Shown: positions 5,065-14,830 of the stretch, piece after piece
Layout: every line of letters starts with the position of its first letter
Numbering within the stretch: the first letter of the stretch is position 1
Origin: a virus
DNA: 40,740 nucleotides
IMG/VR virus record: IMGVR_UViG_3300000234_000011
Span: 1-40,740 of that record
Direction: 5' to 3' (one strand)
Position numbers and translations under genes: made by a program
Notes under the pieces: model-generated
Told to the model about the DNA's origin: nothing
Seen by the model: the letters and a program-made list of their open reading frames with translations, nothing else
Databases searched by the model: none

Positions 5065-6144
5065 ATGTGGAAAGTACCAATTCCAACCGACCTTGATTCT
5101 ATCTTTTGAAACAATTATCTTGCCAAACATTGCTATATTGTTTTGTTACTTCGTGCAAGATACCTAGATTCTCCAGCAGAAGCTGAAAGCTGATGACGTT
5201 TGTTTCTTGTCGAAAGATGACAATGGGTGTTCGGTTATATCAAACTTTGCGAGGAGTTGCGTTGTTCCCGTCAACAATTACGTCTGACTATGGACAAACT
5301 TAAAAATGTATATAAACTAATTGATTTTTTCGGTACTCCCAAAGGGTCCGTTTATACAATTTTATGATATGATAGTATTGTAAATATGTCCCCAAATGGT
5401 ATGAAATCGGAACTTGACACGTTGCAAAAACAGAGGTTGGAACTCATTGACAATACTCCAGAAGTACACAGCACCTCGAAAAAACAACCAACAAACGTAC
5501 AAAAAACAACCAACAGTCGTATAGAAAACAACCAACAGTCGGACAAAAAACAACCAACAGAAATGGGTAGTTTAGAAGAAGGGCAAGCCAAAGTTGAAAA
5601 GGCAACAACCAACAGTCAACCAACAGACGTACAAAAAACAACCGACAGTCGTACAAAAGAAAACTTCAAAAAAACCACTACTATAGATATAAAGAATATA
5701 GATATAGAGAATAATAATATTGTCGATTGATTTTTTTCTTCCCCGCAGTGAACTAGTCCAGATGAAAAAAATCAACCCGTTCCGCTATTTGACATTTTCT
5801 ACAATAGTTATGGAAAGAAAATAAACCCCTCAATGGCTAGAGCAAGTTTTGCGAAGGCTTTGAAAGTTGCAAGTTTTGATACGATAATGGCTTGATTAGA
5901 ACGTTGGCAACGTTATTGGAGAAAGAACAAAACAAACTTTACGTTTCTTCCTCACCCGTCGACGTGGCTTAACAAGCGTAGTCGAGAGACTACTTTCGAG
6001 GAGGAGACCAAAACGCAACAGCAACGGATTGATGAATTGGATAGTTATTACGCAAAGGAGAACCAGAAGGGATTTATTGAATTGTACTGAAAAGAAAAAT
6101 ATCTTGAAGTTAAGAAGCGAAGGCTTAAACAAGCATTAGCATAG
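5065..6144 (+). CDS. Replisome organizer / replication initiation protein
   Basis: ATG 5065 to TAG 6142-6144; 359 residues. The N-terminal 105 residues (MWKVPIPTDLDSIF-G-NNYLAK...ESGGRLFLVERGQWVFGYIKLCEELRCSRQQLRLTM... GSVYTILGYDS) form a winged-helix domain typical of phage replisome organizers; several glycines are TGA. A Gln/Thr/Asn-rich linker follows, whose DNA carries 22-bp iterons. The C-terminal domain has FDIFYNSYGKKINPSMARASFAKALK... and PHPSTWLN, the signature of the helicase-loading half of such proteins. It would bind the origin in its own gene and recruit the primase-helicase encoded next. Start chosen from the TTTTATA element 17 bases upstream; in the standard code only fragments are visible. 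Confidence 0.85.
5484..5659 (+). repeat. 22-bp iterons, probable replication origin
   Basis: Units with consensus ACAACCAACAGTCGTACAAA plus two A start at 5484, 5506, 5528, 5550 (half unit), 5616 and 5638. All are in 22-bp phase, with 5550 to 5616 equal to exactly three units; a further out-of-phase copy starts at 5605. Because 22 is not a multiple of three, the repeats are read in different frames of the organizer gene, so the repetition is at DNA level. An A/T-rich stretch (about 5660-5740) follows, as in the lambda O-gene origin. Confidence 0.8.
5660..5740. other. A/T-rich stretch beside the iterons, candidate unwinding element
   Basis: This segment, still inside the organizer gene, is rich in ATATAGA and AATAATAT-type sequence and directly follows the last iteron. 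Origins of the lambda type have such an easily melted region on one side of the iterons. Role inferred from position and composition. Confidence 0.5.
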
Positions 6145-6168
6145 TTTTATCACTAACCACCGCAGGTT
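6144..6168 (+). promoter_or_regulatory. Start-proximal element (representative): TTTTATC plus ACTAACCACCGC
   Basis: The leader of the primase-helicase gene shows the two elements that recur before start codons in this genome: TTTTATC, then ACTAACCACCGC close to the ATG. Related leaders precede genes at 13886 (ACTAACCAACCGC), 35395 (AATAACCGCC), 14831 (AAACCGC) and 38811 (AACCAACCGC, minus strand). No Shine-Dalgarno sequence is present at this gene. Confidence 0.55.
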
Positions 6169-7908
6169 ATGTATGAAATGCACAAGCATTACCCAAATTT
6201 TGCCTCCTGTTCTTTGCAAACGTTCCCAGATAACAAGAACCAAAAGGAGGACAAAACCCTAAACAAAATCATGGATACAAGCGATTTATCGATTGACCGT
6301 TGCAAAACATTGAACAACAAAGGAGCAGGGATTTTCTTTTCTGTAAACTCTATGCAACGCTGAAAGCGTGACATTGCGAGTATTACAGGGATTAACGCAT
6401 GGATTTGTGAAATCGACTGACTAGAAAAGGAAGCACAACAGCGTTTGATAAAGATTTCGCCAATCAAGCCTTCGATGATTATCGAAAGCAAAGCGTCGTA
6501 CCACCTGTATTGGTTTGCGAGTGATTGAACAATCACGAATCGAAAGCGTATTTGTAATGGCTTGCGTAATTTCTTTGATGGCGACCCGCAGGTTGTCGAC
6601 GTTGCAAGAGTGTTGCGTTTACCTTGATACTACCACAAGAAAGACCCGAGCGACCCATTTATGATAAAAACGATTTACGTTTCTGACAAGAAACGCACGG
6701 AGAAGGAAATGCTCGAGGCGTTTCCAGATACGACTTCGTTTACAGAACTAAAGCAAAAGGCTCAAGAGAAACACAACGTGTTTCGCTCGCATTGCGGAAC
6801 TGATAACTTTCGGGAGAGAGTGAAGGCAATGGATTGCAAAGCAATGTTGCGTGAAATATCTTGAACAACGCTTGTTTGATGAGAGAGTTTCGATTTCAAG
6901 AGGAACTCGAGCGGTACGGAGCAGATACTTTGCAACGGCAAGTTGACGTGATGTTGGATTGACACAAGCTGAAAGATTGGGAGTAAGAATTGATGAGGAC
7001 CGAATCGAACCAATCGAGTATTTCGATACGGGCGTTGTGACTGAAAGGAACTGCACGAACGAATCAAACACAAACACCCAGAAATGCTAGAATCTAAACA
7101 CATTATAGTCCCCAGAGTAGAGACAAAGAGCGTAGCGTTGACGTTTTCCCGATGATTACAAAGCATTGACAAGGCATTGTGAATGCCTGCGACGTGAGAT
7201 TTTGTGTTATTGGCATGATTCCCAAGTGTTGGGAAGACTGAATTTATGTACTTTGTTGCAAGAGAGAACTCAAAGAAAACAAAGGCTTGCTACTTTGCCC
7301 TAGAGTTGCCATGAGAGACAATGAAGCGTAGATTAGCAAGGAGTTATGCTGGCATAACGAAGTATAATTTCCAGATTGGAAATTATACAGAGAGTCAAAA
7401 AATGCAGATGAACGATTATTACGACTTCTTGAACTCTTTCGATGATTTGGAATTTTTGTCGTACGAATCATCGCCAAAGATAGAGGACATTGTGAAAACT
7501 ATACAAGAGAAAGCCAAGCAATGATGTAATTTGTTCTTTGTCGATAACATCGGCAACATTGCTTGAACTAGTGACGAGATACAACGTTTGGCGGAAGTAT
7601 CGAAGGTACTACGTATGGTTGTAAACAATTTGCAAGTGTGTGTGTTTTGATTACACCACATGTCGAAGCCCAAAGGGCAAGAGGTTTACAAGCCATGAGG
7701 ATTGGGAAAGATACGTGGTACGCAAAAGCTGATAGACGACGCAACGATAGTTGCGGAGATTTACAGAGATTTAGACCCAGACAACGACGACCCGCAAAGC
7801 AGGGCGGAAGTTATTTTGAAACAGTACAAAGACACGACGGGAGGAGTGACAGGGACTGTTGATTTCTTTTTCCAAGAATGAAATTATGCCGAGGAGTACA
7901 AGAAGTAA
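6169..7908 (+). CDS. Primase-helicase: AEP-type primase fused to DnaB-like helicase
   Basis: ATG 6169 to TAA 7906-7908; 579 residues with many TGA glycines. The N-terminal part has primase-polymerase features: AWICEID (about 77-83), YHLYW (about 111-115) and RVLRLPG (about 147-153), as in RepB/AEP primases. A Cys- and Gly-rich segment (about 235-295) resembles the small domain that follows such primases. The C-terminal half is a RecA-fold helicase: Walker A GFPSVGKT at 350-357, whose first Gly is TGA (7216-7218), Walker B FFVDN around 459, then VFGLHHMSKP and a KYPDTTGG-like loop (KQYKDTTGG). It would prime and unwind at the fork, loaded by the protein encoded just upstream. Confidence 0.85.
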
Positions 7909-7930
7909 TTTTATATCTTACAATACGAGC

Positions 7931-8137
7931 ATGTATATTCAAGTAAAGAAAGCCGAATATGTCCCATGAGGATTTGGAGGACAGGACATAAAAATCACGA
8001 TGATTGGACTGTACGAGGACAACGGGAAGCGAGTAAGGCGAATTAAGTTGACAAGTCCAGAGTTGTTGGAAATGTTGAAGAAAAACAAGATGTTTTTGCC
8101 AATGAAAGTTGACAATGCTTTATTTCCTATGTCATAA
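7931..8137 (+). CDS. Hypothetical protein, 68 aa
   Basis: ATG 7931 to TAA 8135-8137 with one TGA glycine. The product (MYIQVKKAEYVPGGFGGQDIKITMIGLYEDNGKRVRRIKLTSPELLEML...) appears to be a beta-rich domain followed by a helix. It lies between the primase-helicase and RusA genes, one base before the latter, so a replication or recombination role is likely but unproven. TTTTATA lies 17 bases before the start. Confidence 0.65.
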
Positions 8138-8138
8138 C

Positions 8139-8513
8139 ATGCAAATCACATTACATTGAGATGTACCGAGCAAGAAAAACAGCAAGGTACGAACAGGGAA
8201 GTTTTTGATTTCTAGTAAAGCACACCGCAAGCGAAACAGCGACCAGCACAAGTTGCGAAAGGTGCGAAAGCTAAAGTTACCACAGGAACTGAAAGCGAAG
8301 CTACCGTTTACAAATTGCCATGTTTTTCTGGATTTTTTTCCTTCGACTGTGAGGCTTTACGATTTGAGCAACAAAGCGGAAACAATCATGGATTTTCTAG
8401 TGGAGATTGGCGTGTTGGCGGACGATAACGTTTCGGTGGTACCTAAACTTACATTGAAGCATTGAGGGAAAGACAAAGAAAACCCACGTTGTGAGATTTT
8501 GCTTACTTATTAG
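8139..8513 (+). CDS. RusA-family Holliday junction endonuclease
   Basis: ATG 8139 to TAG 8511-8513; 124 residues. The start MQITLHGDVPSKKNSKV matches the RusA N-terminus (substrate-binding basic loop). YDLSNKAETIMDFL (74-87) and VLADDN (92-97) supply the acidic residues D75, D85, D95 and D96 that match the catalytic cluster of RusA. The enzyme resolves four-way DNA junctions, here probably needed before packaging of replicated DNA. In-frame TGA codons encode the Gly of LHGDV and one near the C-terminus (KHGGKDKE). Confidence 0.85.
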
Positions 8514-8516
8514 GCG

Positions 8517-8544
8517 TTGCAATTTTCGCAAGAAAATTTATATT
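8517..8544 (+). promoter_or_regulatory. Rightward promoter before the terminase genes
   Basis: TTGCAA (8517-8522), 16-base spacer, TATATT (8539-8544), immediately after the RusA stop codon and 29 bases before the small terminase start. A probable late promoter. Confidence 0.6.
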
Positions 8545-8572
8545 CGTTGTAATTTTATCTTTTCAAACAACC

Positions 8573-9151
8573 ATGAAGACTGCGATAAAACCCACGTGAA
8601 AGTTTCTAAAAGATATGTTGAAATACTTCCAAGGCTGACTTGACAACGTGTACAAGAAAGACGTTATTTCTGAATCTATCCGCCAAGAAAGGGGAGCGAG
8701 TAAAGACGACGAAGAAAAAGAAGTTGTTTCTACAAGTTTCAAGTTCTTACCTAATCTTCCGACACTGAAACAATTTGCAATTATGAATAAAATCCCTTCG
8801 TCCCAGTTCAAGGATTGGTACAACCAAACGAGAACGAAAGTTGATAGGAAAACAAACGAAGTAACACTCGTTCCAGCACGACCAGAGTTTCGTGAGATTT
8901 ATATTCGTTGCAAAGAAATACAAGAAGTTTGCCTTTGGCAAAACTCTTTTTCGGGTATTGGGAAAGATTGATTTTGAAAGTTTTTGTTGACGAACTTGTA
9001 CCCATGAGACTACACCGACGATTCTTCTATAACTGTGAAATGAAGCAAGGACGAGCCATTACAGATTGCGTATAAACTCGATAAGGAGTACGAAGAGATG
9101 ACACCAGAAGAGCAAGACCAAGCACTTTTAATGATAATCCGCAAAAAATAA
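8573..9151 (+). CDS. Terminase small subunit
   Basis: ATG 8573 to TAA 9149-9151; 192 residues. LPTLKQFAIMNKIPSSQFKDWY (about 65-86) is an HTH typical of small terminases, and EIQEVCLWQNSFSGIGKDGFGKFLLTNLYPGDYTD follows the common small-terminase pattern (E..... L..N...G......KFLL...Y). The C-terminal part is acidic and helical (EYEEMTPEEQDQALLMIIRKK). It recognises phage DNA and positions the large subunit, whose frame follows directly. TTTTATC lies 19 bases before the start. Confidence 0.8.
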
Positions 9152-10821
9152 TTGATTACGGGCTTTGAGCCATATTCGACGTACCGACAATCGAGGCGAG
9201 CGAGAGCGAGAAAGACTTGTCTTGATTGAATCCTGCACAAAAGGCACAACGCCTGCGTTTTTTGTATGAAAGAAGCATACAGTCTCGTGTGGAATTTATC
9301 AAAGCACAGGTTGCACAGAACAAAAAGCGTAGGTTTAACCTACTGTTGCGTGCCGAGACCGACGCAGAGTTTCGCCACAAGGTAAGGTCGAGATGTTGAG
9401 ATGACATACTCTTCCGAATCAACACCTTTGCGTACACATACGACCCTAGACTAGAATCTCCGAGGGTGCCGTTTTTAACGTATCCGTTCCAAAATGATTT
9501 CATTTTGGATTTAGTTGATAGTATCGAAAGTTGAATCGACCACTGGATTGAAAAATCCAGAGATATGGGGTTTTCTCGGTTGGTACTTGTGACGTTTGTG
9601 TACTGATTCTTGTATCGTGGACGAGCAAGTCTTGTTGGTAGTTACAAAGAGGATTATGTTGACGAACAAGGCAATATGGATTCCTCGTTTGAAAGAATGA
9701 GATACATTGTTTCAAACCTACCGTGGCGAATGTTGCCCGAGGATTTAGAAATGAAGTATATGTCCATATCGAGCAAAATTTTGTGATGTCAGATTGCGTG
9801 AGACGCAGGGGCGAACTTCGGAACGTGAGGACGTAGAAAGGTTGTATTTCTAGATGAGTTTGCGTTGCGACAATTTGCGTCCACGGCAATGAGAAAGACG
9901 AAGGATTTGACACGTTGCCGTATTTTCGGAGGAACTCCAGAAGGGACAACAAACACATACGGGCGTGTTATGACATGACACCCAGACTACAAACATCTTG
10001 TGTTCAAAAGGACAAGGTTACACCGACCATTACACCCATTAAAGACAGACATACGATACTTCAAAGAGAAGTTGGAAAGAACACCGATTGACCTTGCACA
10101 GGAGGTTGATATTTCGTATCAAGATTCTGTTGTTTGAGCCGTTTATCCCTTATTTCGTAGAATGGTACAAATTGGCGATTACTGATATTCCTCCAAAAGA
10201 AAGACCTACACTGGTATGGATTTTGGACTTGACGCAAACGCTTGCCTTATTATCCAAAAAGATTTTGAGACAAACGCATTGTATTTGATTCGTGCTTTCA
10301 AGCGTGTAAATTGGGAGATAAGGAAGTTTGCAGGACTAGTTACGGGGAGACCGACGCAGTGATATTCGTACTGCGAGACTGATGACGAAGCAGATGATTT
10401 TACAATCATGGATTTTACAAGGAGGGTCCAATATGCAGGGCATTTTGGCGACCCATACAACAGTGATAACGGAAGTACAGTAAACAAGAAAAGTACAATC
10501 AAGACGGAGCTTTCAAAGCTCGGCGTGCATTTAATTTTACCGACAAGAAAACAAACGGTTGAGGACAGAATCCAGAAAGCAGGGCTTTCTTTCAATCGTT
10601 TGTACATTGACCGTTCGTGTGTAGATTTCTTTGAGAGTATGATACAATCGAGGTATCCGTCTGTTTCCGAGAAAGCACAACCAACGGCAGAGAAAACAAA
10701 ACCAGTGCATGACGAAAATTCGCATTATCGTACTGCGTACGAGTATTTTTGTGCTTGCGAGCCTGTATTTGATGATTCGTTTATGAAACCCGTTGCGACT
10801 GATTACAGTTCGCAAATTTAG
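9151..10821 (+). CDS. Terminase large subunit (start uncertain)
   Basis: Ends in TAG 10819-10821. Packaging ATPase and nuclease: adenine/P-loop region EKSRDMGFS (134-142), Walker B VVFLDE (231-236), and nuclease segment TGMDFGLDAN with the metal-binding Asp near 357, followed by FGDPYN and HYRTAYEY. No ATG, GTG or TTG occurs in frame between the small-subunit gene and TTG 9217. The frame is -1 relative to the upstream gene. TTTTAAT (9126-9132) lies 18 bases before an ATT codon at 9151, the usual distance to starts here, so an ATT start is proposed; TTG 9217 or 9226 are alternatives. Confidence 0.85.
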
Positions 10822-10823
10822 TG

Positions 10824-10852
10824 TTGCAATTTTCGTGTTTTTTGTGTATTAT
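10824..10852 (+). promoter_or_regulatory. Rightward promoter before the portal gene
   Basis: TTGCAA (10824-10829), 17-base spacer, TATTAT (10847-10852), right after the large terminase stop codon. Probable start of a structural-gene transcript. Confidence 0.5.
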
Positions 10853-10883
10853 GCGTTTAGTATTTTATTTTCTGCCTCCTTGC

Positions 10884-12770
10884 ATGGACGATACGCAACT
10901 TTTGACAAAAGTAAACCAAGAATACATGCAGTCTAGGAATGCAACGGCACAAAAACGTATTCGTTTGCGTGACCGTCTAAAACTGCTTGTAAACTCAAAT
11001 AAAGAGGACGACAAGGTGGTATGCTATCTTATTCGTTCATACGTAAACACGCTTACTGCAATGTATTTTGAAGATTGATTAAAACAAAATTGGCAGTCAA
11101 GGGATTTGTACTCTTTCCTTGAAGCTGACAATTTGAATGCAGTTGCGAAGTTCGATTATGATGAGATGAAAATGGCTAGTAAAGATTACCGAGTGCAAAG
11201 ACATCGTTTGACCTACGGAGTAGGTGTGCGTGTTTGGACTTGACGGGATTATGATATGCAATATCCAGATTTTGAGATTATACACCCATTGAATATATAC
11301 CCAGACCCATTGTGACATACGGAGATTTCCAATTTCCGTTATTTTGGATTTGAAAGAATCACGTCGCTAGATGAATTGAGAGAAATGGGCGTAGAAAATT
11401 TTGAGCAAGTAGAGGCTGTGCTTTCTTCTGAAATGGCGTTGAACTTGTACGAGTTGTGATTCTCAAAGGAATTAAACATCACAACCACGCTTTTATCAAT
11501 GCGTGAGGAGTACAAGAAAACGTGAGAAACAACAGTGTATTATCACTACACAATGTGTGACTGAAAGCCACACCAGATACTTACATTTTGAAATTGTTTG
11601 TTGTTGCAAAGAAAGGAAATAAAGCCAATTTCGCAAGAGAAGTCGGCGATGAAGAAATTAAAATTTCCTATTGCTTTGAACTACTACGAACCAAGCGAGG
11701 ACCCACGGGGTACATCGTTGCCAGATATTCTTGAAGACAAACAGAAAAATAAAACGTTGATTATGAACCTCATGCGTATCAAAGCCGTGAGGGAAGCTCT
11801 CGGAGGCGATACACTTATCGACGCAGAGATTTTGAAACTCAACAAGTCGATACTATCGAAGCCTTGAATTGGGCGTAGATATTTGCCTGTTTCCGATATG
11901 CAAGACAAGCCCCTTTCTAGTGCGGTGTATGAAATGAAAACCGACACTATTTCGCCAGATGTATACAACTTGCGTGACCTAATGGAAAGAGAGGCACAGA
12001 GCGACAGTGGAATTGACAACATCACAAGATGAATGTCGAGTGGAGACCAAACGACAGCGACGGAAATAAAAACAAAGCAATTAAATGCGAATGTAAACCT
12101 TGTGTTGTGAAACACAATAAACTCCCGATGAGAGCGTGACTTTTGGTTGTGACGATACTATTTTTACAAGTATTACATGCCAGAAAAGACCCCAAAAATT
12201 ATACGCATGTCTCGTGGTATTTCTACGACTTGACAAATGTTTCGTAGAAAAGACTTGATTTCTGGGGTCGACCCCGATATAACAATCGAGAATGTATCAC
12301 AGATAGAGAGCAAGAGGAAAGAGGAAGGGCAAGTGTTTCTTAATTATTTACCAATGTGGCTAAATGACCCAAGTATTAAACCAGTTTCAAAAAGATTTCT
12401 TCAAAGAAAAGGATTTAGGTATATGGGATTTACTTCGCAAGAAATTGAGATTACCGTCCCGTATACTCCCGAAGAAATGGAAGCGAAACAACATGTGTTG
12501 CTTTTGAACAAAAATATACCTGTGAAAGTTGGGGAACTCAACGAGGACCACTACACTTTCATTGTGATTTACACAGGTGCTTTAGACACCGACGCAAAGC
12601 GTGTGTCGATTGAAGCAAGGAAAGAGGCGTATATTCTTTCGGGGCAACAACAACAGCAACAGGCTATGTCCCAGCAGACAAACAATGGGATAATGAATAG
12701 TGTTGCGAATCAAGGAGTTGCGAAGCAAATGCAATGACAAGTTGCGTCTCCGTCCAACTTTGATGTATAG
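10884..12770 (+). CDS. Portal protein (P22-type)
   Basis: ATG 10884 to TAG 12768-12770; 628 residues with many TGA glycines. Features common in P22-type portals include a helical N-terminus, the beta-rich region PDFEIIHPLNIYPDPLGHTE, a long central helix with DKPLSSAVYEMKTDTISPDVYNLRDLMEREAQSDSGIDNIT, and a Gln-rich C-terminal barrel-like tail (SGQQQQQQAMSQQTNNGIMNS...). Position after the terminase, before scaffold and capsid, supports the call. It would form the dodecameric ring through which DNA enters and leaves. No strict sequence signature is visible, so the subtype is inferred. Confidence 0.75.
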
Positions 12771-12796
12771 TTTTATATTTTTATGACATATACCAC

Positions 12797-13237
12797 ATGG
12801 AAGAAGTGAAAACCGCAGATGCCTTTATGCTTGAAACGTTAAAACAGATTGACCCTGCGTTGGTCGACAAGAATGCTCTTGTTAAATTTTACGAGGAGAT
12901 TTGCTTGCAACGATTACAGATGTACAAGAACTATGTTTGATTGCCTCACTATTTGGATTCTATGGATACACGGGCAGAAAAGAACTGATACAGAAAGTTT
13001 TCTGTTGCAGGACCTATGTATACTCCAGAGGAGCGAAAGAAAAGAGCGAAGGAGGAATTGCCAAACGAAAAAGACGTAACTACTCTCATGGCTAAAGCCG
13101 AGGAGATAAAAGGAAATTATACGTCAAAGTATTATGCCTACAATGAAAAGTTGGAGGAGTTTTTTACGTCTCCAAAGTACATTGAACACTTTAGAGAAAT
13201 GTTGTCTTTTTACAAAGATTTATTGCAAAGAATATAG
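12797..13237 (+). CDS. Hypothetical protein between portal and capsid, 146 aa
   Basis: ATG 12797 to TAG 13235-13237; two TGA glycines. The product is helical and charged (MEEVKTADAFMLETLKQIDPALVDKNALVKFYEEICLQRLQMYKNY...), with a conserved-looking segment GPMYTPEERKKRAKEELPNEKD and a C-terminal helix pair. Its place in the packaging cluster suggests a head or connector role, but no family was recognised. TTTTATA lies about 24 bases upstream. Confidence 0.6.
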
Positions 13238-13264
13238 TTTTTTTATTTATTATACTACGATACT

Positions 13265-13864
13265 ATGGCTGATAAAGAACAATTACAACCAGTTCCAGAA
13301 AATGAAACACCAGTAGAGACTGCACAACCAGTTCCAGAAAATGAAACACCAGTAGAGACTGCACAACCAGTTCCAGAAAATGAAACACCAGTAGAGACTG
13401 CACAACCAGAAAAGAAAAAAGCGAAAAATGAAACACCAGTAGAGACTGCACAACCAGAAAAGAAAAAAGCGAAAAATGAAACACCAGTAGAGACTGCAAT
13501 GAAGAAAAGGAAGCTCGAGACCGCCGAGGACGTTATGTCGTTTTTCGGATTGAGACTAGACCAGTGTGTTGAATCGAACATTGAGGAATTAGAAGAAATG
13601 GGGCTTACTGATAACGAAATGGTACTTGTTATGAAGAAATCATTAAAGGAGATAAAAGCAAAGTTTGATTTTATCCCTTCGGTAGAAATTTCTACCGAAA
13701 TCCGTGACATTATGCTAAAATACGGCGTAGTTGTTCCAGATTTCAAAGACTTGGAGGCTTTGAAAGGTAAAGTAGGAATGTTTGACGACCATAAAAAGTT
13801 TGTCACAAACAAGAAAGATTACGAAGTTTTGAGAAAATTTGTTGAAGAATACGTGGCAAAATAA
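13265..13864 (+). CDS. Head-cluster protein with Pro/Glu tandem repeats, 199 aa
   Basis: ATG 13265 to TAA 13862-13864, no TGA. Residues 10-48 are three exact copies of VPENETPVETAQP, followed by two copies (the second short) of EKKKAKNETPVETAQP to residue 78. The remainder (LETAEDVMSFFGLRLDQCVESNIEELEEMGLTDNEM...) is helical and ends EYVAK. The repeats form a flexible acidic tail, while the C-terminal part is probably the folded domain. Function unknown; location suggests a virion or assembly role. Confidence 0.65.
   Translation: MADKEQLQPVPENETPVETAQPVPENETPVETAQPVPENETPVETAQPEKKKAKNETPVETAQPEKKKAKNETPVETAMKKRKLETAEDVMSFFGLRLDQCVESNIEELEEMGLTDNEMVLVMKKSLKEIKAKFDFIPSVEISTEIRDIMLKYGVVVPDFKDLEALKGKVGMFDDHKKFVTNKKDYEVLRKFVEEYVAK
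13292..13498 (+). repeat. Coding tandem repeats, 39-bp and 48-bp units
   Basis: Three near-identical 39-bp units followed by two 48-bp units that share the NETPVETA part. The near-perfect DNA identity indicates recent slippage expansion, so copy number may vary between related phages. Confidence 0.85.
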
Positions 13865-13885
13865 TTTATCACTAACCAACCGCAC

Positions 13886-14482
13886 ATGGTAAGAGTAGAA
13901 TCATCGACATTAGAAGCCGACATGAAAAGAGACCTTGAAAGCATAGAGTTTTCGGACGCAGTACATCAAACAGTATTGGAAAGTTGACATAAGATAATGA
14001 AATTATCGTTTGATAACGTTTCGTTGTATGAAATAAACCCCAAAACAGGAGAGCCTTTAGTATCTCCCGCCAAATCACACGCATTTCGTGTGGTTTTGGC
14101 TGATATGTTGCTCGAAGCGTATGGAATGAAGATACGAGAGTTCCACGGTAAAGTGGATTTGAAGCAAAAGTATTGATTGACTGACGAGCATTACAATTAC
14201 ATCATACGTTACAAGGACGTGCAAATGGAAATCCAGCGTCACAATCGCCAGTACAATGGCGACGGTGTAGGGATTGATGATTTCCGTCCACAAAGTGTAT
14301 TAGATGAACAAAAAATGCTTGTTCTTGACGAAAAGAAGGTAAACGATAACTATGCAAATATGTTGAGAGGGCAAATCACTAGGCTAGAGAAAGAATACGA
14401 GAGTGCAGTCAACGAAGATTTGAAGGCACAAATCAAGGAATCAATCGAGAAGCAACAGCGTCTTTTATCTTCTATCAAGTAA
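13886..14482 (+). CDS. Hypothetical head-cluster protein, 198 aa
   Basis: ATG 13886 to TAA 14480-14482 with two TGA glycines. The product (MVRVESSTLEADMKRDLESIEFSDAVHQTVLESGHKIMK...) has a helical N-terminus, a middle part with SHAFRVVLADMLLEAYGMKIREFHGKVDLKQKYGLTDEHYNYIIRYKDVQMEIQRHN, and a long C-terminal coiled coil (NYANMLRGQITRLEKEYESAVNEDLKAQIKESIEKQQRLLSSIK). The leader carries TTTATC and ACTAACCAACCGC. No family was recognised. Confidence 0.6.
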
Positions 14483-14483
14483 T

Positions 14484-14741
14484 ATGAAGGAACTGACGAA
14501 AGCAAATTTACTTGTGTTTCTTGAAGAAGAGATGAGGCAACTAGACACAAAGATATTCTCAATCGACCCGTTGCTAAACAAGAGAATACTGACGGTCCGT
14601 GAGTGACTTATATTGAAGCGTCAATTGTTTGAATCTATGTATACTTACCTTGAATGACTGCAAACATCTATTGATTTTGACGAGCTAAATGATAAACTTA
14701 CAAGAGATTCGGAGAGAACACTCCAAAATCTTATGCAATAA
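14484..14741 (+). CDS. Small helical protein, 85 aa
   Basis: ATG 14484 to TAA 14739-14741, starting two bases after the previous stop codon, which suggests translational coupling. Two TGA glycines. The product (MKELTKANLLVFLEEEMRQLDTKIFSIDPLLNKRILTVREGLILKRQLF...) is predicted all-helical. Function unknown. Confidence 0.6.
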
Positions 14742-14830
14742 TCTATCTTACATAGATTGTGGTTTACGACACCACCCCAAAAAATCGTACGTCCTAGCAA
14801 GACACCTTTTATATGCTAAACCGCAAAACC

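Noticed and set aside
9131-9160. Strong programmed frameshift joining small and large terminase
   Set aside because: The heptamer would be C AAA AAA, which does not allow proper P-site re-pairing, and no downstream stem is obvious; an unusual start codon is simpler.
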